From contig OZ199838.1 in assembly GCA_964304625.1 (NCBI GenBank), positions 1,612,001-1,676,000 of the forward strand: a stretch of 64,000 nt of DNA. Direction: 5' to 3'. The number at the start of each line of letters is the position of its first letter. Position 1 is the first letter of the stretch. Of the stretch, positions 59,462 through 64,000 are shown piece by piece. Origin of the DNA: Kudoa neothunni (taxonomy: Eukaryota; Cnidaria). The notes beneath the pieces were generated by a model. The model worked only from the letters and a program-made list of their open reading frames with translations. It was not told the origin of the DNA and searched no databases. The translations under genes and the position numbers were made by a program.

Positions 59462-61797
59462 TTACATCAAAACAAATAGATGAATTTTTTTTTTAAATCT
59501 ATACCATTCCGTAAGGTATTGAATAGTATTGTCGAATCTATCTTGGGGAGTTATCCCATATCTTTCTCTCCAGAGAAATTCCTCAAGATAAGACTCCACC
59601 ATTGAATAATGGACTCCCAACATACGTTTAAATTTTATCTTACAATTTTTCCAGTTGCATTCTACGTGATTTGTATGGACACCAGTAATTGGATCCTTAA
59701 AATATTTTTTGTGATTCACTCGTTTATGGACATAACGAGAAACCACGTCCACATTAGTTATACCACTGTATGCCGACCAGCAATCAGAATGAATTTCTGT
59801 TCCGGGTTTTATGAATTGTTTAATATAAAACAAATGGGTGGCAGCTGTTCTATCTGGAACGAAAGTTAGGAAGTCCTGTTTATTTACGAGGTCAGCCACC
59901 AAATACCCACCTTTCTTCTACAACATATCCGGCGTTATTTTTTCTTTTCACAATGAGCGATTCATCAATTTGCACCACATGGCCAACTCCACCTATTTGG
60001 TAGGGGTTCTCTAATAGGTGATGGGTGCATACGTCACTAAAATATTGTACCATTGCACAGATGTAGTAGGTGAAACGTTTGCCATGATATTGGCAGTAAT
60101 AACAGCTATGTCGAGGCGGTAGCAATATAGCATCTTAATGAAACAACGCTCGTTTATGCTGGAATTTTCTAAAATTGAGCCGTATTTATATGTTTTTTTA
60201 ATTCTGTGCAGACTGCATCGATATGTAAATGAGTCGCGGTCTTTAATCAGACTCATTGTTCTAGATCAGCGTTTCCCTTTTATTTTTTTCCCCGCACCCC
60301 CAAACGATTATCAAGTTTACTCTCGCACCCCTATGTTAATATTTATAAAAATATTAATGGTAAATTTGTGTTTCCATTTTTTTACTCTAAGTTTATATTC
60401 CAAATAATGCATTTTAATATTTTAATTTTTAAAGAAATATATCAAAATAATTTTCGTGAGTTTAGTCGATTAATCGCTACTACTTTATGAATAAAATTAA
60501 AAAAAGCATTCCTATGATAATCATACACTTTAAAAAGAAAGCCAAAACTTATAGAATTTTTATTTTATATAACATTATTAATAAAAACTTTATTTCTTTT
60601 ATAAAACAATTAATAAAATATCGCGTATGGACAGATATCTAGTTAATATATATATATATATTAAGTTTGATATCAAATTCAGTCACTTTAATAAGCATAT
60701 AAGAGACCAAGATTCCAAAAAATGATAACACATTTAAAAACTATTGAGTTTAATTTTGATTTATCGGCTTTCCCTCTCTTGGCGTTCTTCCACTAATAAT
60801 TCAAATCGCGGTTCCACATTTGTCAATGCGATGCGTAAATCATTTTCTGGATTCAGTAAATTTCTATATTTATTTTTTACATACAACAAAGGTGAAAATC
60901 CTGACTCGCACAACCAGATCGTTGCGAATGGAATAAGAATTTTCAATGCTCATTTTGCAAGGGACGGGTAACTGCATTGGGCATTGCACTAAAAGTTCTC
61001 AAGTGTATTTTCATTGTAACTCAACTTCATTGTGTAGTTTTCTTGAAAATCTATTAATTACTCAGTATTATTATCATCATTATTCATAGTATTAACATTA
61101 AATGAAAATGGATCAACTATCCAAATATCAGAATCTTGTAGTAACTGGTCGAGAAAATAATAACCATCAAAGGATAATCTCAATTTATTTATGTGATACA
61201 TGGTATTATTCATGATATCTTGCCTACAATGGTAACTCTTGTGAAGCCATACCGAGTATAATCCACATTCCATTTTCTAACCTTTTGGGAAGCAACCATG
61301 ATGATACGTGGGCGATGTTAATTCGCTCATTAAATACACAGCATTAAGTTAAAATCTGTTAACGTCTTCATACTCCAAGATACAAGTAGACAGTATTTTA
61401 TTAATAATTAATAAATTTTTGGTAAATAAATAACGATTTTTGAATTATAAATTTATATTATTTTAAAAGATAGAATGATTTTAATAGAAAGTGCACTATA
61501 TAAAATCTATTATTAGATTATTTCACTAACAAAATATCCCGTTATATGATATTTAATTAAATACGGTAGCTTCAAACAGAATTTCTGGACTCAAATTTTT
61601 CTTTCATTCATATAGTCAGGCTTAAATTCTTCATTCATCATAGGGTAATCCCGCACCCCCAATAGGGAAGCCCTGTTCTAGATTCTAGAACATCGGAGGC
61701 ATTTGTGCGCATCTGGATTCAATATTCGCCTCAATTTTAGGAAATTAATTGCGTTTTCTCTTGTATCAACTCTTCGAAACAACGTCTCGAAATCCAT
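59462..61797 (-). pseudogene. Merlin transposase, copy 3, split by a hAT insertion
   Basis: The start MDFETLFRRVDTRENAINFL with the first cysteines KCLRCS lies at 61684-61797. The gene resumes left of the hAT element with TMSLIKDRDSFTYRCSLHRI and GSILENSSI (60110-60256), then in a second frame VVQIDESLIVKRKNNAG and EERWVFGG (59892-60125), then in a third FVPDRTAATHLFYIKQF, TEIHSDCWSAYSGI (aspartate), GVHTNHVECNWKNCKIKF (H…N…E) and YLEEFLWRERYG to 59462. All catalytic blocks are present, but two frameshifts (about 60050-60120 and 59900) and the insertion disable it. Confidence 0.88.
60267..61675 (-). mobile_element. hAT element (ZBED-like type) inside the Merlin transposase
   Basis: 1409 bp. 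The left end CAGCGTTTCCCTTTTATTTT and inverted right end CAGGGCTTCCCTATTGGGGG are hAT-type. The 8-bp target duplication TTCTAGAT is perfect (60259-60266 and 61676-61683); the right side has an additional TCTAGA. Inside, minus frame 60761-60946 is the hAT C-terminal domain of the ZBED5/FAM200 type: ILIPFATIWLCESGFSPLLY, KNKYRNLLNPENDLRIALTN. The upstream frame MECGLYSVWLHKSY (61058-61273) is not clearly transposase. The N-terminal two thirds are gone, so the copy is non-autonomous. Confidence 0.9.
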
Positions 61798-61989
61798 TAT
61801 CACAATTACCGTACAAGATTTGCGTCAAAGATAATCCCTTTAATGTTTGTGTCCGGAATAGTAGAATAGTGCCGTGTTGGAAGGACGGACGACTAATGAA
61901 AAATTACCAAACTCTGCATGAAATGTCGCGCCAAAAATGCAAAAGAGAGGGAGACTCGAATAGGAAATAAACAAGACAAGAATACAACT

Positions 61990-64000
61990 ATAATTGCGAG
62001 GTGGTTTATATAGGGTGAGGGGCTGGTGATTTCGATTTTTTCTGGGTCTCCAAAATGGTCGGGCGCGCCTCTGCCAATGAACAAAACGGGATTCTTCTCG
62101 CCCGGTCTCCTACGTTCGGCTTAGACCCAAGAGCTCCGTAAGCAACTTGTAGGTCTAAGACTAGAGCTGTCGTGGCGGAGAACCCGGGGTCAAACACGGT
62201 TTGGATTCTGAGGGAAATAGTTTGTAAGTGTTGACCCCGCGGCCGCCCGAATGTTTCCCGCGCTAAACTGGAGAAGTCGGAGACCCAACACTGCATATGA
62301 TTATTCCAGACAAGTCTAGAGTCCTCTAGTACAGAGAGGATAATATCCTTTATCAGCCGTTTCTGGACTTTTTTTGGGGTGATGAAACAGAAGCGATCGA
62401 GTGTTTCCTTGGTCGATGGATGGTGTGACCCTCCGGAGCGTATTTCTCCCTTTTATGGTGTAACAATTGATCAAGCCGATCCATACCATTTTCGTAACTG
62501 TCACGTCAATGATACGTATCAGCTTCTTTTTATCGTTCCAAAACACGATATCGGGGCGACGATTGGAGTTTGCATAGGGTAATGTGCGGTTCCCAAGGAT
62601 TTCCCAATATTGTTTAGATTGGTTCTTCTTGCCGTCCAACTTTTGTTTGATCTGATCCACGATCAGCTTGACGATGTGGTTATGTCGAAGCGAACGTAAC
62701 GCTTCGCCACGTTTGCATCCGCCAATCGCGTGTCCTAGAGTTTCCACACTGCAAGGACAGTGACGGCGGATAGCGTCAGGGGCTGCCTTCATTCTGAACA
62801 TGAGTGATTTGGTTGGTAGGGCGTCGAGGCGGGCCATGCAAGAAAATCGGTAGGTGTTGATTCGCATGTTGCAGTTTCTCAACCATTTGTTGGAGCCTGA
62901 CGACCAACTAAAACAATTCACCAGTTTACCTTTGTGCGGGTTGTGCTTTCCATGCTTCGAAGTGCGTTTGTTGGTTGTGCCAACGCAGTTGGCGGATTCT
63001 GGTAGGTTGGAACATTTGGAGAGGTTGATTTCCATTTGGATGGTGGAGAAATAATCTTGGCAAAATTTCTGGAGATGTTTCATTTGGGATTGTTCATGGC
63101 ACATCAACACAATGTCATCTGCAAAGGCTTGAACACCGATGGTTTCATTGTGAAGATGGTAACCAATATTGGAATTATTGATCTTGTCGAGGAGTCCATC
63201 AATGATCATATTGAATAATAGTGGTGAACGAGGACAGCCTTGTCGTACACCACGTTTGTTCATGGGGATTTTGGATGCGTTTCCGTAACTATCATGAAAG
63301 AGGTTGTAACTTCCATCATATAGTTTGCGGACGAAATCTTTAAGGTTGAGAGGGAAACCAAATTTTGTCAATTCTTCTTCTAGAGCATAATGTGGGACTG
63401 AATCGAAGGCTTTCTTCAGATCCAGTCACACCATACACAGATTCTGGCATGACCTTTCGGATGAATCAAGGATTTCTTGTAAAACAAACGAATGCTCAGT
63501 ACATCCATCGCTTTGCGTGAAACCTTTTTGAGGCGGGGAAAGTTCAATTAAGTGGTGAAATTTAATATTAATTGTTGACATGAACAATCTATAGATTGTC
63601 AGTGTAACTGAGATTGGACAGTATCATAATGTATCGTTTGGACTGAGATTGTCAGACTTGGGGAGTAGTACAAGTCTGCTTGCAAGCCATTCAATGTAAG
63701 GGGTTCCAGAATTTAAAATTCTGGTAAAGAGGGATGCTAATATATGATCTGCATAAGGCAGACATTTCCAAAATCTAATGGATATGCCATCGGTCCCTGT
63801 GAGGGTGTCTGATTTGGCACGGTTAATGACGACATTTATTTCGTCTGAGGTTATGATAAGCAGAGTCATCTTCTCTGTGTTCATAATAAACTGGACGTTG
63901 AGACGATGTTTGTGAGGCAGTTTGGAAATTGGATGTAATATTAGATTGTGGACTTGATTGTGATTGAGATTGTGTGGGGTTATTTGGAGGTAAAACAGTA
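61990..64000 (-). mobile_element. R2-like LINE, 3' half, runs off the window
   Basis: Minus-strand non-LTR retrotransposon with a restriction-like endonuclease. Pieces from 5' to 3': 63624-63884, RT start (AKSDTLTGTDGISIRFWK, ASRLVLLPKSDNLSPNDT); 63372-63620, broken by stops (motif A region LDLKKAFDSVPHYA split by one); 62316-63371, RT motifs NKRGVRQGCPRSPLLFN and VQAFADDIVLMC, the CCHC finger HCPCSVETLGHAIGGCKRGE and the endonuclease core NRRPDIVFWNDKKKLIRIID. Between FADD and the finger only about 130 residues remain where R2-type proteins have far more, so an internal deletion is likely. 61990-62315 is probably 3' UTR. Base composition is much richer in G+C than the surroundings. The 5' part lies beyond 64000. 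Confidence 0.88.

Larger units (their letters stand above)
57690..61873 (-). mobile_element. Merlin element, copy 3, interrupted by a hAT
   Basis: Perfect 37-bp terminal inverted repeats starting GGCACTATTCTACTATTCCG at both ends (57690 rightward, 61873 leftward); the inner bases AAAGG…GGATTAT also correspond. The transposase (pieces 61684-61797 and 59462-60266) reads leftward. About 1.7 kb between the left end and the transposase stop (57730-59461) has no recognisable content and may be extra insertion. The flanks (gaaattcg and gtgttgga) do not form a target duplication. Confidence 0.75.

Overview
The window is AT-rich nuclear DNA from a small-genome animal. The host genes are clearly metazoan (BLTP1/tweek, cohesin STAG, pescadillo, PSMA4, RMND1, a PDHX-like protein, an NDUFA13-like protein, a MARCH-type E3 ligase). 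Most introns that I could place are very short (about 31-100 nt, GT...AG), and intergenic DNA is long, T/A-rich and full of DNA transposons. This resembles compact, simplified invertebrate genomes such as orthonectids, but the taxon is an inference. Host gene models were built by eye from remembered family sequences, so exon edges are approximate unless a splice site is named.

Layout. 1-17821 (minus): the N-terminal and central parts of a giant bridge-like lipid transfer protein (BLTP1/KIAA1109/tweek); its C-terminus lies beyond position 1. Its large intron at about 13.6-17.0 kb holds a piggyBac-like element with a pogo-like MITE inside it, and a hAT relic. 17.8-23.97 kb: gene-free, with a tRNA-derived SINE and a 20-bp minisatellite. 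23.97-24.72 kb (minus): MARCH-like membrane E3 ligase. 25.56-33.59 kb (plus): cohesin subunit STAG/SCC3, with a 3.5-kb intron carrying a pogo MITE. 35.6-36.1 kb: a second copy of the same SINE, inverted. 36.98-39.75 kb: two very small single-membrane-span proteins (one COX6C-like) and pescadillo. 43.88-48.0 kb: a tight housekeeping cluster of PSMA4, NDUFA13-like, RMND1 and PDHX-like genes; the last two are head to head, 57 bp apart.

48.7-64 kb is a transposon graveyard with insertions inside insertions: pogo, piggyBac (TTAA target), three Merlin (IS1595/ISXO2-related) transposase copies, two hAT elements with 8-bp target duplications, and at the right edge the 3' half of an R2-like LINE (RT, CCHC finger, restriction-like endonuclease) whose base composition is clearly richer in G+C.

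No CRISPR array, rRNA gene, true tRNA gene or LTR/virus-like element was recognised. Most host genes look like ordinary housekeeping genes. The unusual material is the nested transposon stack, the new-looking 482/483-bp SINE family, the lipoyl-less PDHX-like gene, the halved NDUFA13-like gene and the minisatellite with a regular variant spacing.
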